Assembly (NCBI GenBank): GCA_036365145.1
Contig: JAEOAD010002232.1
Span: 1,929,001 to 1,993,000, forward strand
Length of the DNA stretch: 64,000 nucleotides
Source of the DNA: Orientallactaga sibirica
Lineage: Eukaryota > Chordata > Mammalia > Rodentia > Dipodidae
Direction of reading: 5' to 3'
Position numbers and translations under genes: made by a program. A model generated the notes under the pieces. It worked only from the letters and a program-made list of their open reading frames with translations, was not told the origin of the DNA and searched no databases. Shown here piece after piece: positions 45,101-56,215 of the stretch. Numbering within the stretch: the first letter of the stretch is position 1; each line of letters starts with the position of its first letter.

Positions 45101-47098
45101 TCAACATGCAGTTTTATTTCTAAACCAAAAATCTAGAGCTTTCTCAGGATCCTGTTGCCTTCGACACATAACACATTAATGGTACACACCTTTTCTTTCC
45201 TCTTGCATGCTGAGGTAACAGGTGTAAAGTGCCATACCCAGCTTGCACACACCTTTACACACACACACATTTAAGATTTTTGTTTTGATTACATGCAGTT
45301 TGTGTGCACCTCTCAGCAGCCCACAATCTCATCAACACTAGTGGCATAACACCAACCTTTCAAGCTTCTTTGTCTTTCCCTCAAAGAAGAAAACTAGCTC
45401 TTTTTATAGAGATTTGACCTCTGATCTGGGATTCATTTGAAGTTTAGTACAAATTAAACTACTCTGTGTTGATCATTGGGAAAGTTTAATTTTGAAAACA
45501 GTCTTTTTCCTTTAACCAAAGAACAAAAAGAGGCCAATTTATTAGGACTGTATTCCATGTGTGATGAAAAGCATGTTTTTCTTTTTATTTCTGACTTCTA
45601 AAATATGTGTTGGGGCCTGTGAGACCCATGAGTTTGATCCCTGAGCTGAGGTATGTCACATACACCCCTGGGCTGTGATGAGCAAAACAATGGGTGCTGA
45701 GGTCCCATGGGAATATCTTCCAAGTCATTCACTGCGTTCACCCCATCGTCAACCCCTCGCTCAGCACCCTATACTCACCTGGGCAGTTTCCACGTGGAGG
45801 AACCAGGCTAAGCGGTCCTTCCCAGATTCTCCGGGTAGGTTGGCAGTTCCCTTGTCCTCATCTGGAAATGGATGATGGAGCCCCTAAGGCCTGGCCGACT
45901 ATGGGAGGCCCTTCTAGCTGCTTCAGTGCTGGTCTTGTCCCGGGAAATGGCTGGGGACTCCCATGCTACAGCTCAGGGCTTCTCCCCTTGGCAGTGACTT
46001 CCCATTCTAGCTTTGAGGGTGTGGCAATCTGAAGGTGGAATGGATTATCATTTCAGGTAGCAATTTTTCAATGAAATGATTTACAACTTTGTTTCCAGGG
46101 CATTCTAGTTTGCCTCCTTTTCCTTAATAGTAAAAAATAAGGTCATGTTAGCAGCCGGGTCTTTGGTAAGACCATAGGATTGCCCTCTGAGTCTAGAACC
46201 TGGGCTGGACCATGGACATCAGTGGGTTGCAAGACAGGTTGTCTTTGTGGTGGAAGGAATTATGGTCCCCAAAAGCCCAGTCATCTTGATGAGGGCAAAA
46301 TGCAAAGATGCCTTGGTTGAGGTACTTCCACTGTCTCTTCTCCAGGCCTCTTGGCACTCTGAGTGCCCTGAGCCCCAGGCCCAGTACTTCCTTCTTGTCC
46401 CTCGCTCCCAGCTCTCAGGGCTTCCACTGAGACACCACCCTCTGCTAATACACAGGACCGAGTCTCCTGACTGCATTGCTGCCTTTGCTGCACAAAACCA
46501 CAGGGCTTTCTTAATGATTTTCAGGAAAGATTAATAACATAATACATGTGTAAGCAGTAGGATTGACATATGCTTGTGTTAATTTTTAGTATTTACTTAG
46601 AAATCTTTTTGTTTTCAAAGGAAAAACATAACATGAAGTAACATGGGATCACCATGTGCTCACAGGAAGGTAAAAATTAACATCTGTTTTTTACCCAAAG
46701 TAAGATGAAAATAACCTGATTTTACCTGAGACATAAAGTCATATTGCACTGTCAGCAAAGATTCTGCCCCACTATTATTTGTACAAGAAGATGTCTCTCT
46801 CAGTAGCACCTTCACCACGCTCTCAAGAGTTCAAGGTGCTTGTCAGAAAGCTTCTGAATTCTTTGCCTGGCTCCCTGGCCACAGTGGGTGCTGGAGGTCA
46901 CAGGATGCATGTGCAGCAGCTTGCAGCAGGCCTGCACCGTTCCGCAGTGCAGCTCAAACATGGGCAGAGCAAGGAGAGCACGGACAGCACACTGCATACG
47001 TGCTCCTCTGGAAGTACATGGCAGCAGGGTCCTGCGGGGTACAACATGGCTTGGGTATGTCTGAGTGGGACATTGAGTGGAGGATGCTTTTAGGCACT
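45101..47098. other. Non-coding downstream region
   Basis: About 2 kb of unique sequence after the exon, partly AT-rich. Frames up to 112 codons at 45694-46032 overlap others in different phases and strands. No second exon recognised. Confidence 0.55.
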
Positions 47099-47205
47099 TT
47101 TTAAAAAATATTTATTTGCAAGGAGAAGAGAGAGAGAGAATAGGCACACCAGGGCCTCCGGCTACTGTAAACAAACTCTGCACGCATGCACCACCTTGCA
47201 CATTT
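47099..47205 (-). mobile_element. tRNA-derived SINE, truncated
   Basis: TATTTATTTGC tail, gagagagaataggcacacca, gcatgcaccaccttgcacat. The head side is missing. Confidence 0.88.
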
Positions 47206-47330
47206 GGGCACTATAGTGTCACACTCCTGTAATCCTGCAGTCACGAAGTAGAGGCAGGAGGACAGTGCAAGTTCCAGGCCAGCCAAGGCAAGACCTTGTC
47301 TAGAGAGAGAGAGGGAAGAAAAAGAGAACG
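47206..47330 (+). mobile_element. B1-like SINE, old
   Basis: cactcctgtaatcctgcagt, gtagaggcaggaggacagtg, ccaggccagccaaggc, then a GA-rich tail. Its head is joined to the truncated SINE before it. Confidence 0.7.
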
Positions 47331-47982
47331 AGAGGGGAGAAAGAAAAGCAAAGGGCAAGGAACTTACTTCCCATGGTTCTGGAGTGTGGATTCCCAGTAC
47401 CAAGAGAGCAGCATCTGGGGAGGGCTGCTAGCTGCTGCTTCCCATGACAAGGCAGAGAGGTAAGAAAAAGCCTCCCCTAAAGTTCTTGTTTTTAGACATG
47501 GTCATGATCCTCCTTAATAGTTGCCCTGCTGGCCTACCCCTCTCAGCGGCCCACCTTTCCATACTGTTTCAATAGCAATTGAATTTCAGCTTTCGGCATG
47601 AGTTTTAGACACGTGGTAAACTTGAGCACCCCGGGTTGCTGGGCCCGTGATAGACACTCTGCTATTCTGTTGGCTCTGAGATACTTCCAGAACACATTTG
47701 AAAGTATTTTAGCCACAATGTCAAGCTGTCCTTAGCTGGAGAGACAGCTTGTTTACAGAGTCCTCCATTGCTGTCCCTAACTAAACCTCACGTATAGTCC
47801 AGCTGGGATGCGGGCCTGAATATGGGCTGGAATACCAAATCACCCGCACCCCAGAGAACACGAGAGCTCCCTCTCAAGGAGGCATACAGAACCCTCAATC
47901 AGGGATTATTCCTCCACTGTATACAGAAATATCCAGGTATGTGAGAAGACCAGATCAAATGAATCACAAATTAAAACCATCA
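47331..47982. other. Non-coding gap
   Basis: Unique sequence. Nothing recognised. Confidence 0.5.
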
Positions 47983-48170
47983 TCAAGGCTCAGCAGTTAA
48001 AGGTGCTTGCTAGCAAAGCCTGCCACCTAGGTTCAATTCCCCAGCACCCACATAAAGCCAGATGCACAAAGTGACGCATGCATCTGGAGTTCATTTTCAG
48101 TGGCAGGAGGCCTTGATGTGCCCATTTTCTCTCCCTGTCTCTCCTGTCAAATATTAAAAAAAAAAAAATC
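47983..48170 (+). mobile_element. tRNA-derived SINE
   Basis: ggctcagcagttaaaggtgc, box B ggttcaattcc, gcatgcatctggagttcatt, A tail. Confidence 0.93.
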
Positions 48171-48190
48171 ATCAGTAGACATACTCAGAA

Positions 48191-48385
48191 GGGACTGGAG
48201 AGATGGCTCAGTGGTTAAATGCACTTGCTTGCAGTCTGCTAGCCCTGGTTTGATCCTCCAGTACCCACATAAAGCCAGATGCGTGCATCTGGAGTTTGTT
48301 GGCACTGGCAATGGACCCTAGTGCACACAGGTGTGAGTACACACATGCACACATACCCCTCATATAAATATTAAAAATAAAAGAA
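48191..48385 (+). mobile_element. tRNA-derived SINE
   Basis: ggactggagagatggctcag, box-B-like ggtttgatcc, catctggagtttgttggcac. The tandem duplication starts inside this SINE at 48206, so its second copy (51256) lacks the first 15 bases. Confidence 0.9.
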
Positions 48386-48516
48386 TTGGAGAATAATTCA
48401 GTGGACAGGTATAAGAGCAGATCATAACTTCAAAGAGAGTAAGACAGACAATCCGGGGAGTTGGGAGCAGGAATGGAGCAAAGTCAAAAAGACAACATAG
48501 GACAGTTTGGAACAAC

Positions 48517-48635
48517 ATGGTGAATTCCAGGTCAGCCTGGGCTAGAGTGAAATCCTACCTCAAGAAATAAACCGGATTAGGCCGGGAGTGGTGTTGCATG
48601 CCTTTAATCCCAGCACTTGGGAGGCAGAGCAAGTA
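48517..48635 (+). mobile_element. Two B1-like fragments in swapped order
   Basis: The right part of a B1 (gtgaattccaggtcagcctg, ctacctc) comes first, then the left part of another (gccgggagtggtgttgcatg, cctttaatcccagcacttgg). The same order is present in the second duplicate at 51567-51685. Confidence 0.85.
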
Positions 48636-49265
48636 GGACACAGAAATGAGCGCTCTTAGCAATCAACACGGGGGACGGTTCCTGAAAACGTTACCACCCC
48701 ACTGGTTTTCTACATTGAAGCAAACTGGGAGGACTTAGATTCTGCCATGAAGACACATCCTTGATTGCTTGAGGTGCACAGCCAAACCTTACTCAGCTGG
48801 AGAGGTGGCTCACAGTCTCAGGGCATACTCAGATCAGTCACTGTCGTGGAGCCACACAGAGCAAGGGTGTGGCTGTTGGACATGATGAGGAATGAGGACA
48901 TTAACCATCAGAGCTGAGGCCTCCAGATGCTGCAACAAGTCAGAAAACAGCCCCTGACCCAGGCCAACTTTAGTATGAGGGTATCACCAAACACCTGGGA
49001 CCCCTCTCTGGCTGCCTCCACAAATGGCAACATCACTGTGGGAGATTCCCTTTGCTGCGTGTTTGATTGTTTGAGGTTTCCTTGAAGTTCACTCATCCAT
49101 AATGAAGACTGACCTCCTCTGGGAAAGTAGGACTTGAGGGAAAGTCTTGACCACCCTTTTTGAGAAATATAAAATACAAGAACAACATTGGTGGAAGTTG
49201 ATATTGGTGCCCTAAGTGTGAGACTGTTTATTGGCAAAGATATCCAATAAAACAAGCTGGGGGGG
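48636..49265. other. Unidentified sequence in duplication unit 1
   Basis: No repeat family recognised. It carries a minus strand frame of about 115 codons (49250-48908) that stays open in unit 2 (52303-51959), with one in-frame 3-base difference. No known domain. Confidence 0.45.
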
Positions 49266-49269
49266 GGGG

Positions 49270-49498
49270 GCTGAAGAGATGGCTTAGTGGTTAAACGCTT
49301 GCCTGTGAAGCCTAAGGACCCCGGTTCGAAGCTTGATTCTCCAGGACCCACGTAAACCAGATGCACAAGGGGGCGCATGCATCTGGAGTTCGTTTGCAGT
49401 GGCTGGAGGCCCTGGCGTGCCCATTCTTTCTCTCTCTACCTGCCTATTTCTGTATTTCTCTCAAATAAATAAATAATAAAATATTTAAGAAAAAAAAA
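49270..49498 (+). mobile_element. tRNA-derived SINE, CTCF-like core
   Basis: Head gctgaagagatggcttagtg, extended box B ggttcgaagcttgattct, gcacaagggggcgcatgc at 49363, AAATAAATAAATAA. Copy in unit 2 at 52320. Confidence 0.95.
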
Positions 49499-49510
49499 AA
49501 AAAAGCTCTG

Positions 49511-49727
49511 GGGCTGGAGAGATGGCTTAGCAGTTAAGGTACTTGCTTGCCTGTAAACCCTAAGGACCCAGGTTTGATTTCCCCGGGACCCATGTAAACC
49601 AGATGCACAAGGTGGCACATGCATCTGGAGTTCGTTTACAGTGATTGGAGGCCCTGGCACACCCACATTCTCATTCTCTCTTTCTCTCTCTCGCTCTCTC
49701 TATCTCATAAATAAACTATGTTTAAGA
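49511..49727 (+). mobile_element. tRNA-derived SINE
   Basis: gggctggagagatggcttag, box-B-like ggtttgatttcc, CT tract, AATAAA. Copy in unit 2 at 52560. Confidence 0.94.
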
Positions 49728-50102
49728 AAGACAAAATAGAGACAAGAGGGCAAGAAAGCATCCATTGAGAACTTCTGACGAAAATGCAGTTAGAATCTCA
49801 AAAAAAGAAATAACTGAATAATTAGTGGAGAACTTTTCCCAAACTAATGAAAGATACCAATCCGTAGGTTGAAGACGCTTTCCCACAAACCCCAGGTGGG
49901 ATAAATAAAAACTGGCACCCTTATACCCATCACACACTTCATAAATTGTCAGCAGACTCTGGGAAACAACGAACCTGCCTTCTGAAGTACTGACAGAAAA
50001 TGGCTGTCAACCTAAAACTTCCTCATGAGAAAAACAATGGTGGTGGGTTTTAGAGACAGCTGGAAGAATTTGTCAACATGTGCATTCTGTTTTTCATTTT
50101 TA
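49728..50102 (+). mobile_element. Ancient L1M ORF1-region fragment
   Basis: The passage caaaccccaggtgggataaa, followed by ggctgtcaacctaaaacttc and gagaatt-like text, has the order of the end of L1M ORF1. It continues after the B1 at 50257-50346. Fully decayed. Confidence 0.55.
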
Positions 50103-50256
50103 TTTTTATTTTGGTTTTTCAAGGAAGAGTCTCACTCTAGCTCAGGCTGACCTGGAATTCACTCTGTAGTCTCAAGGTGGCCTTGAACTCATGACAATCC
50201 TCCTACTTCTGCCTCTGAGTGCTGAGATTAAAGGCACACGCCACCATGCCCGGCAA
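50103..50256 (-). mobile_element. B1-like SINE
   Basis: ttttggtttttcaaggaaga, caggctgacctggaattcac, ccaccatgcccggc. Flanked by caacatgtgcattct on both sides, a 15-base target site duplication. Copy in unit 2 at 53150. Confidence 0.96.
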
Positions 50257-50346
50257 CATGTGCATTCTAAAGGAATAGCAAAAGGGTATTTCAAAGGCAG
50301 AAGGAAAATGACCCCAAACATGAGGAAAGAAGAGGAGTGAGAAGTG

Positions 50347-50925
50347 TAATGGTTTGAATGTGAGTGCACGTCCCCATTCAGAGGTACTTGGGAATTCTTG
50401 TTGTTGTTTTTATGCAAGAGAAAGAAAATTGGTGCACTGGGGCCTCCAGCCACTGTAATCGAACTCCAGATACATGTGCCACCTTGTACACATGTGCAAC
50501 CTTGTGCGCTTGTATCACCTTTGTGCGTCTGGCTTACATGGGACCTGGAGAGTCAAATATGGGTCCTTGGGCTTCACAGGCAAGCGCCTTAACCGCTAAG
50601 CCACCTCTCCAGCTCCAGAGGTGGTTTCACATAAACTTGCAACTAGAGTCTCCAGCAGTCTGCTGGAGGAGCTGTCACATGGACGGTTCTTAAGTCCAGG
50701 CTGACTAGGTATGTTCAGAGCCAGTTTGAGCTCTGGCTGTTCAGGTTTGCTTCCTGTTTGGTGGTGTCTCTCTGCTATGATCTATGGAAGTGAGCCAGCT
50801 TCCTCCCTCATTGATGGTGGTTCCCCTGGATTCTGTAAGCCTGAAATAAACCATTTTGTCCTTAAGCCGTTTCTGGTTGGATGTTTGTCCAGCAACGCGA
50901 ATGTAATTGCAACAGAAGGCAATAT
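50347..50925 (+). mobile_element. URR1-like non-autonomous DNA repeat
   Basis: Starts taatggtttgaatgtgagtg, continues after a SINE with gtttgcttcctgtttggtgg, cctgaaataaaccattttgt and ends ccagcaacgcgaatgtaatt, then gcaacag. Start and end match the reversed copies at 37797 and 62966. hAT/URR1 assignment is from memory. Copy in unit 2 at 53397. Confidence 0.6.
50404..50618 (-). mobile_element. tRNA-derived SINE, expanded variant
   Basis: ggtgcactggggcctccagc, ctccagatacatgtgccacc, then an additional internally repeated segment (ttgtacacatgtgcaacctt) and the head end cacctctccagct. It sits inside the URR1-like element. Copy in unit 2 at 53454. Confidence 0.93.
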
Positions 50926-51255
50926 GGCAGCAACTACATAACACAGGTACAGTTCCATCTTGTAGAAATAAAACTTCAGAAAATAAAGGCATACTGGAGA
51001 GGGCATGCATGGTGCTGTGTTTTATGACCCCTGGATCATTTAAGAAGAAGGTCAAAGCCAAAGCAAGGGCAGACTCCTTACAACATGCTCCTCCAGACAC
51101 AAAATGGCCTGGATATCCATGACCTTGCAGTGTCTGACACTACCTACACAAGACCATCATAATAGGAGGAAAAGATGATGACCTCAAAATAAAAGAGAGA
51201 CTAATTGAGAGGGGAAGGGGAAGGGAGTGGAGTTTCAAAGGGAAAGTGAAGAGGA

Positions 51256-51435
51256 GCTCAGTGGTTAAATGCACTTGCTTGCAGTCTGCTAGCCCTGGTT
51301 TGATCCTCCAGTACCCACATAAAGCCAGATGCGTGCATCTGGAGTTTGTTGGCACTGGCAATGGACCCTAGTGCACACAGGTGTGAGTACACACATGCAC
51401 ACATACCCCTCATATAAATATTAAAAATAAAAGAA
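51256..51435 (+). mobile_element. tRNA-derived SINE, 5' cut by duplication junction
   Basis: Unit 2 copy of the SINE at 48191. It starts at gctcagtggtt because the duplication breakpoint removed the head. Confidence 0.92.
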
Positions 51436-52319
51436 TTGGAGAATAATTCAGTGGACAGGTATAAGAGCAGATCATAACTTCAAAGAGAGTAAGACAGACA
51501 ATCCGGGGAGTTGGGAGCAGGAATGGAGCAAAGTCAAAAAGACAAAATAGGACAGTTTGGAACAACATAGTGAATTCCAGGTCAGCCTGGACTAGAGTGA
51601 AATCCTACCTCAAGAAATAAACCGGATTAGGCCGGGAGTGGTGTTGCATGCCTTTAATCCCAGCACTTGGGAGGCAGAGCAAGTAGGACACAGAAATGAG
51701 CGCTCTTAGCAATCAACACGGGGGACGGTTCCTGAAAAGGTTACCACCCCACTGGTTTTCTACATTGAAGCAAACTGGGAGGACTTTAGATTCTGCCATG
51801 AAGACACATCCTTGATTGCTTGAGGTGCACAGCCAAACCTTACTCAGCTGGAGAGGTGGCTCACAGTCTCAGGGCATACTCAGATCAGTCACTGTCGTGG
51901 AGCCACACAGAGCAAGGGTGTGGCTGTTGGACATGATGAGGAATGAGGACGTTAACCATCAGAGCTGAGGCCTCCAGATGCTGCAACAAGTCAGAAAACA
52001 GCCCCTGACCCAGGCCAACTTTAGTATGAGGGTATCACCAAACACCTGGGACCCCTCTCTGGCTGCCTCCACAAATGGCAACATCACTGTGGGAGATTCC
52101 CTTTGCTGCGTGTTTGATTGTTTGAGGTTTCCTTGAAGTTCACTCATCCATAATGAAGACTGACCTCCTCTGGGAAAGTAGGACTTGAGGGAAAGTCTTG
52201 ACCACCCTTTTTGAGAAATATAAAATACAAGAACATTGGTGGAAGTTGATATTGGTGCCCTAAGTGTGAGACTGTTTATTGGCAAAGATATCCAATAAAA
52301 CAAGCTGGGGGGTGGGGGG

Positions 52320-52780
52320 GCTGAAGAGATGGCTTAGTGGTTAAACGCTTGCCTGTGAAGCCTAAGGACCCCGGTTCGAAGCTCGATTCTCCAGGACCCA
52401 CGTAAACCAGATGCACAAGGGGGCGCACGTATCTGGAGTTCGTTTGCAGTGGCTGGAAGCCCTGGCGCGCCCATTCTTTCTCTCTCTACCTGCCTATTTC
52501 TGTATTTCTCTCAAATAAATAAATAATAAAATATTTAAGAAAAAAAAAAAACAAGCTCTGGGGCTGGAGAGATGGCTTAGCAGTTAAGGTACTTGCTTGC
52601 CTGTAAACCCTAAGGACCCAGGTTTGATTTCCCCGGGACCCATGTAAACCAGATGCACAAGGTGGCACATTCATCTGGAGTTCGTTTACAGTGATTGGAG
52701 GCCCTGGCACACCCACATTCTCATTCTCTCTTTCTCTCTCTCACTCTCTCTATCTCATAAATAAACTATGTTTAAGAAAG
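52320..52780 (+). mobile_element. Two tRNA-derived SINEs, unit 2
   Basis: Counterparts of 49270 and 49511. The first has gcacaagggggcgcacgt at 52413, so the CTCF-like core is kept. Confidence 0.94.
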
Positions 52781-53149
52781 ACAAAATAGAGACAAGAGGG
52801 CAAGAAAGCATCCATTGAGAACTTCTGACGGAAATGCAGTTAGAATCTCAAAAAAAAAAATAACTGAATAATTAGTGGAGAACTTTTCCCAAACTAATGA
52901 AAGATACCAATCCGTAGGTTGAAGACGCTTTCCCGCAAACCCCAGGTGGGATAAATAAAAACTGGCACCCTTATACCCATCACACACTTCATAAATTGTC
53001 AGCAGACTCTGGGAAACAACGAACCTGCCTTCTGAAGTACTGACAGAAAATGGCTGTCAACCTAAAACTTCCTCATGAGAAAAACAATGGTGGTGGGTTT
53101 TAGAGACAGCTGGAAGAATTTGTCAACATGTGCATTCTGTTTTTCTTTT
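52781..53149 (+). mobile_element. Ancient L1M fragment, unit 2
   Basis: Counterpart of 49728-50102, differing by single bases, for example cccgcaaacccc here and cccacaaacccc in unit 1. Confidence 0.55.
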
Positions 53150-53306
53150 TTATTTTTATTTTGGTTTTTCAAGGAAGAGTCTCACTCTAGCTCAGGCTGA
53201 CCTGGAATTCACTCTGTAGTCTCAAGGTGGCCTTGAACTCATGACAATCCTCCTACTTCTGCCTCTGAGTGCTGAGATTAAAGGCACACGCCACCATGCC
53301 CGGCAA
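53150..53306 (-). mobile_element. B1-like SINE, unit 2
   Basis: Counterpart of 50103-50256 with the same target site duplication. Confidence 0.95.
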
Positions 53307-53396
53307 CATGTGCATTCTAAAGGAATAGCAAAAGGGTGTTTCAAAGGCAGAAGGAAAATGACCCCAAACATGAGGAAAGAAGAGGAGTGAGAAGTG

Positions 53397-53978
53397 TAAT
53401 GGTTTGAATGTGAGTGCACGTCCCCATTCAGAGGTACTTGGGAATTCTTGTTGTTGTTGTTTTTATGCAAGAGAAAGAAAATTGGTGCACTGGGGCCTCC
53501 AGCCACTGTAATCGAACTCCAGATACATGTGCCACCTTGTACACATGTGCAACCTTGTGCGCTTGTATCACCTTTGTGCGTCTGGCTTACATGGGACCTG
53601 GAGAGTCAAATATGGGTCCTTGGGCTTCACAGGCAAGCGCCTTAACCGCTAAGCCACCTCTCCAGCTCCAGAGGTGGTTTCACATAAACTTGCAACTAGA
53701 GTCTCCAGCAGTCTGCTGGAGGAGCTGTCACATGGACGGTTCTTAAGTCCAGGCCGACTAGGTATGTTCAGAGCCAGTTTGAGCTCTGGCTATTCAGGTT
53801 TGCTTCCTGTTTGGTAGTGTCTCTCTGCTATGATCTATGGAAGTGAGCCAGCTTCCTCCCTCATTGATGGTGGTTCCCCTGGATTCTGTAAGCCTGAAAT
53901 AAACCATTTCGTCCTTAAGCCGTTTCTGGTTGGATGTTTGTCCAGCAACGCGAATGTAATTGCAACAGAAGGCAATAT
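53397..53978 (+). mobile_element. URR1-like repeat with SINE inside, unit 2
   Basis: Counterpart of 50347-50925. The SINE (minus) occupies about 53454-53671. The only noticeable change at its left edge is one additional TTG. Confidence 0.6.
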
Positions 53979-54367
53979 GGCAGCAACTACATAACACAGG
54001 TACAGTTCCATCTTGTAGAAATAAAACTTCAGAAAATAAAGGCATACTGGAGAGGGCATGCATGGTGCTGTGTTTTATGACCCCTGGATCATTTAAGAAG
54101 AAGGTCAAAGCCAAAGCAAGGGCAGGCTCCTTACAACATGCTCCTCCAGACACAAAATGGCCTGGATATCCATGACCTTGCAGTGTCTGACACTACCTAC
54201 ACAAGACCATCATAATAGGAGGAAAAGATGATGACCTCAAAATAAAAGAGAGACTAATTGAGAGGGGGAAGGGGAAGGGAGTGGAGTTTCAAAAGGGAAA
54301 GTGAAGAGGGAGGACGGGAATTACCATGGGTCTATAATTATGGACGTTGTCAACAAAAATAAAAGGT

Positions 54368-54530
54368 CAGAGCCGGGTGTGGTGGCACCCGCCTCTAATC
54401 CCAGCACTCGGGAGGCAGAGGTAAGAGGATCACCATGAGTTCGAGGTCACCCTGAGACTACAGAGTGAATTCCAGGTCAGCCTGAGCTAGAGTGAAACCC
54501 TACCTCTAAAAACCAAAAAATAAAATAAAT
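54368..54530 (+). mobile_element. B1-like SINE with target site duplication
   Basis: agagccgggtgtggtggcac, cagcactcgggaggcagagg, an A-rich tail, and aaaaggtca repeated on both sides. Confidence 0.95.
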
Positions 54531-54656
54531 AAAAAAGGTCAAAACCCATTCAGTCTTAGATTTTGGCAAGTTAGGTATACATATTGTTATAGTTGAGATA
54601 CTAGAAAGAGTGGACAACTTTCAACCTAACATGAGATATATTAAGAGGTATAGGGC

Positions 54657-54862
54657 TGGGGCTGGAAAGACAGCTCAGTAGTTAAAACACTTGGCAAAGT
54701 CAAAGGATCCAGGTTCAATTCCCCAGTACCCATGTAAAGCCAGTTGCACATGGTGGCACATGCTTCTGGAATTTATATGCAATGACTAGAGGCCCTGGCA
54801 CACTCATTCTCTCTCATCTGCCCTCCCTCTCTCTCAACTAAATAAAATATTTTTTAAAAAAG
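54657..54862 (+). mobile_element. tRNA-derived SINE, array member 1
   Basis: ggggctggaaagacagctca, box B ggttcaattcc, CT tract, AAATAAA. First of four head-to-tail SINEs. Confidence 0.94.
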
Positions 54863-54868
54863 AGTTGT

Positions 54869-55036
54869 AGGGCTGGAGAAATGGCTTAGTGGTTAAGGCA
54901 TTTGCCTGTGAAGCCAAAGGACCCAGGTTCGATTCCCTAGGACCCACGTTAGCCAGCTGCACAAGGGGCACATGCACCTGGAGTTAGGTTTGCAGTGGCT
55001 AAAGGCCCTGGCCTGTCCATTCTCTCTCTGTCTCTC

Positions 55037-55068
<32 letters not shown>

Positions 55069-55102
55069 GCTAGCAAATAAATAAATAATTTTAAAAAAAA
55101 AA
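54869..55102 (+). mobile_element. tRNA-derived SINE, array member 2
   Basis: gggctggagaaatggcttag, box B ggttcgattcc, CT tract, AAATAAATAA. Preceded by gagttgta. Confidence 0.95.
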
Positions 55103-55109
55103 AGTTGTA

Positions 55110-55337
55110 GGGCTGGAGAGATTGTTCAGTGGTTAAGACACTTGCCTGCACAGCCTAACAACCTGGATTTCATTTCCCAGTACCCATGAACGCCAGATGT
55201 ACAAGGTGACACATGTGCCTGGAGTTGGTTGCAATGGCTAGAGGCCCTGGCACACCCAATGTCTTCTCTCTCCCTCTCTCTCCCTCTCTCCCTCTTTCTC
55301 TTTCTCTTAAATAAAATAATAAAATATTTAAAAAAGA
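55110..55337 (+). mobile_element. tRNA-derived SINE, array member 3
   Basis: gggctggagagattgttcag, ccagtacccatgaacgccag, CT tract, A-rich tail. Preceded by aagttgta. Confidence 0.94.
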
Positions 55338-55345
55338 AGTTGAAG

Positions 55346-55560
55346 GGGCTGGAGAGATTGCTCAGTGGTTAAGGCACTTGCCTGAAAAGCCTAAAAACTG
55401 GGGTTTGATTCCCCAGTACCCATGTAAAACCAGATGCACAAGGTGGTGCGTGCTTCTGGAGTTCATTTGCTTTACAGTGGCTAGAGGCCCTGGTACACCC
55501 ATTCTCTCTATCTGTGTTTTCTCAGATTACAAATAAATAAATAATAAAATAAAATAAGTT
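55346..55560 (+). mobile_element. tRNA-derived SINE, array member 4
   Basis: ggggctggagagattgctca, box-B-like gtttgattcc, AAATAAATAATAAAA. Preceded by aagttgaa, followed by gagttgta. Confidence 0.94.
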
Positions 55561-55574
55561 TAAGAGTTGTAAAA

Positions 55575-55730
55575 TAAGCCAGGCATGGTGGCACACACCT
55601 TTAATCCCAGCTCTTGGGAAGCAGAGGTAGGAGGATCGCTGTGAGTTCAAGGCTACCCTGAGACTACATTGTGAATTCCATGTCAGCCTGAGCTACAGTG
55701 AGACCCTACCTCGAAAAATCAAAAAAAAAA
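55575..55730 (+). mobile_element. B1-like SINE, array member 5
   Basis: agccaggcatggtggcacac, ctctgggaagcag-type centre, gagaccctacctc and an A tail, followed by aaagttgta. It lies at the same target as the four SINEs before it. Confidence 0.94.
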
Positions 55731-56084
55731 GAAAGTTGTAAAAAAGGTAAGAAAGGAGAGAATTAAAAACAATAGAAGACAAGTAATAAGAGACTTGTGG
55801 TAAGACCATGATTACATTCAATGTTGACAGTTGTGAGACTTCATCTTAGAACAACCACGTGCTGTTCACAAGAGGCTTTTTCAAAACATGAATTTAGAAA
55901 GTTTGATAAAGAACAATACGCACAGCAAACCAATCATGAGGAAACTGATGTAAACATATAAAAGCAGAAACAAGTTCCAGACAAAAGGATCAATTCAGTG
56001 ACCCAGAAAGGTGTCATTCTAATTCTGAAAGCAATTAAAGATACAATTTCAAAATAAATAAAATGTAGAAATGTACGTGTGGGT

Positions 56085-56215
56085 TTGATTTGAATCAGGG
56101 CCTCACACTAGCCCGGGCTGACTTGGAACTTACTCTGTTGCTGCCCTCAAATTCATGCCAATCCTACCACCTCCTCCTGAGTACTGGGATTTAAGGTGTG
56201 TACCACCCGCCTAAA
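56085..56215 (-). mobile_element. B1-like SINE, old
   Basis: tcagggcctcacactagccc, gggctgacttggaacttact, gagtactgggatttaaggtg. Confidence 0.85.

Larger units (their letters stand above)
48206..54311. repeat. 3.05-kb tandem duplication (two copies)
   Basis: Unit 1 (48206-51255) and unit 2 (51256 to about 54311) run in the same order with only scattered single-base differences and tiny indels, for example acaacatagg / acaaaatagg and a TTG unit gained near 53454. The junction joins gaagagga to gctcagtggttaaatgc. There is almost no homology at the breakpoints, which sit in a SINE on the left and unique GA-rich DNA on the right. Confidence 0.97.
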
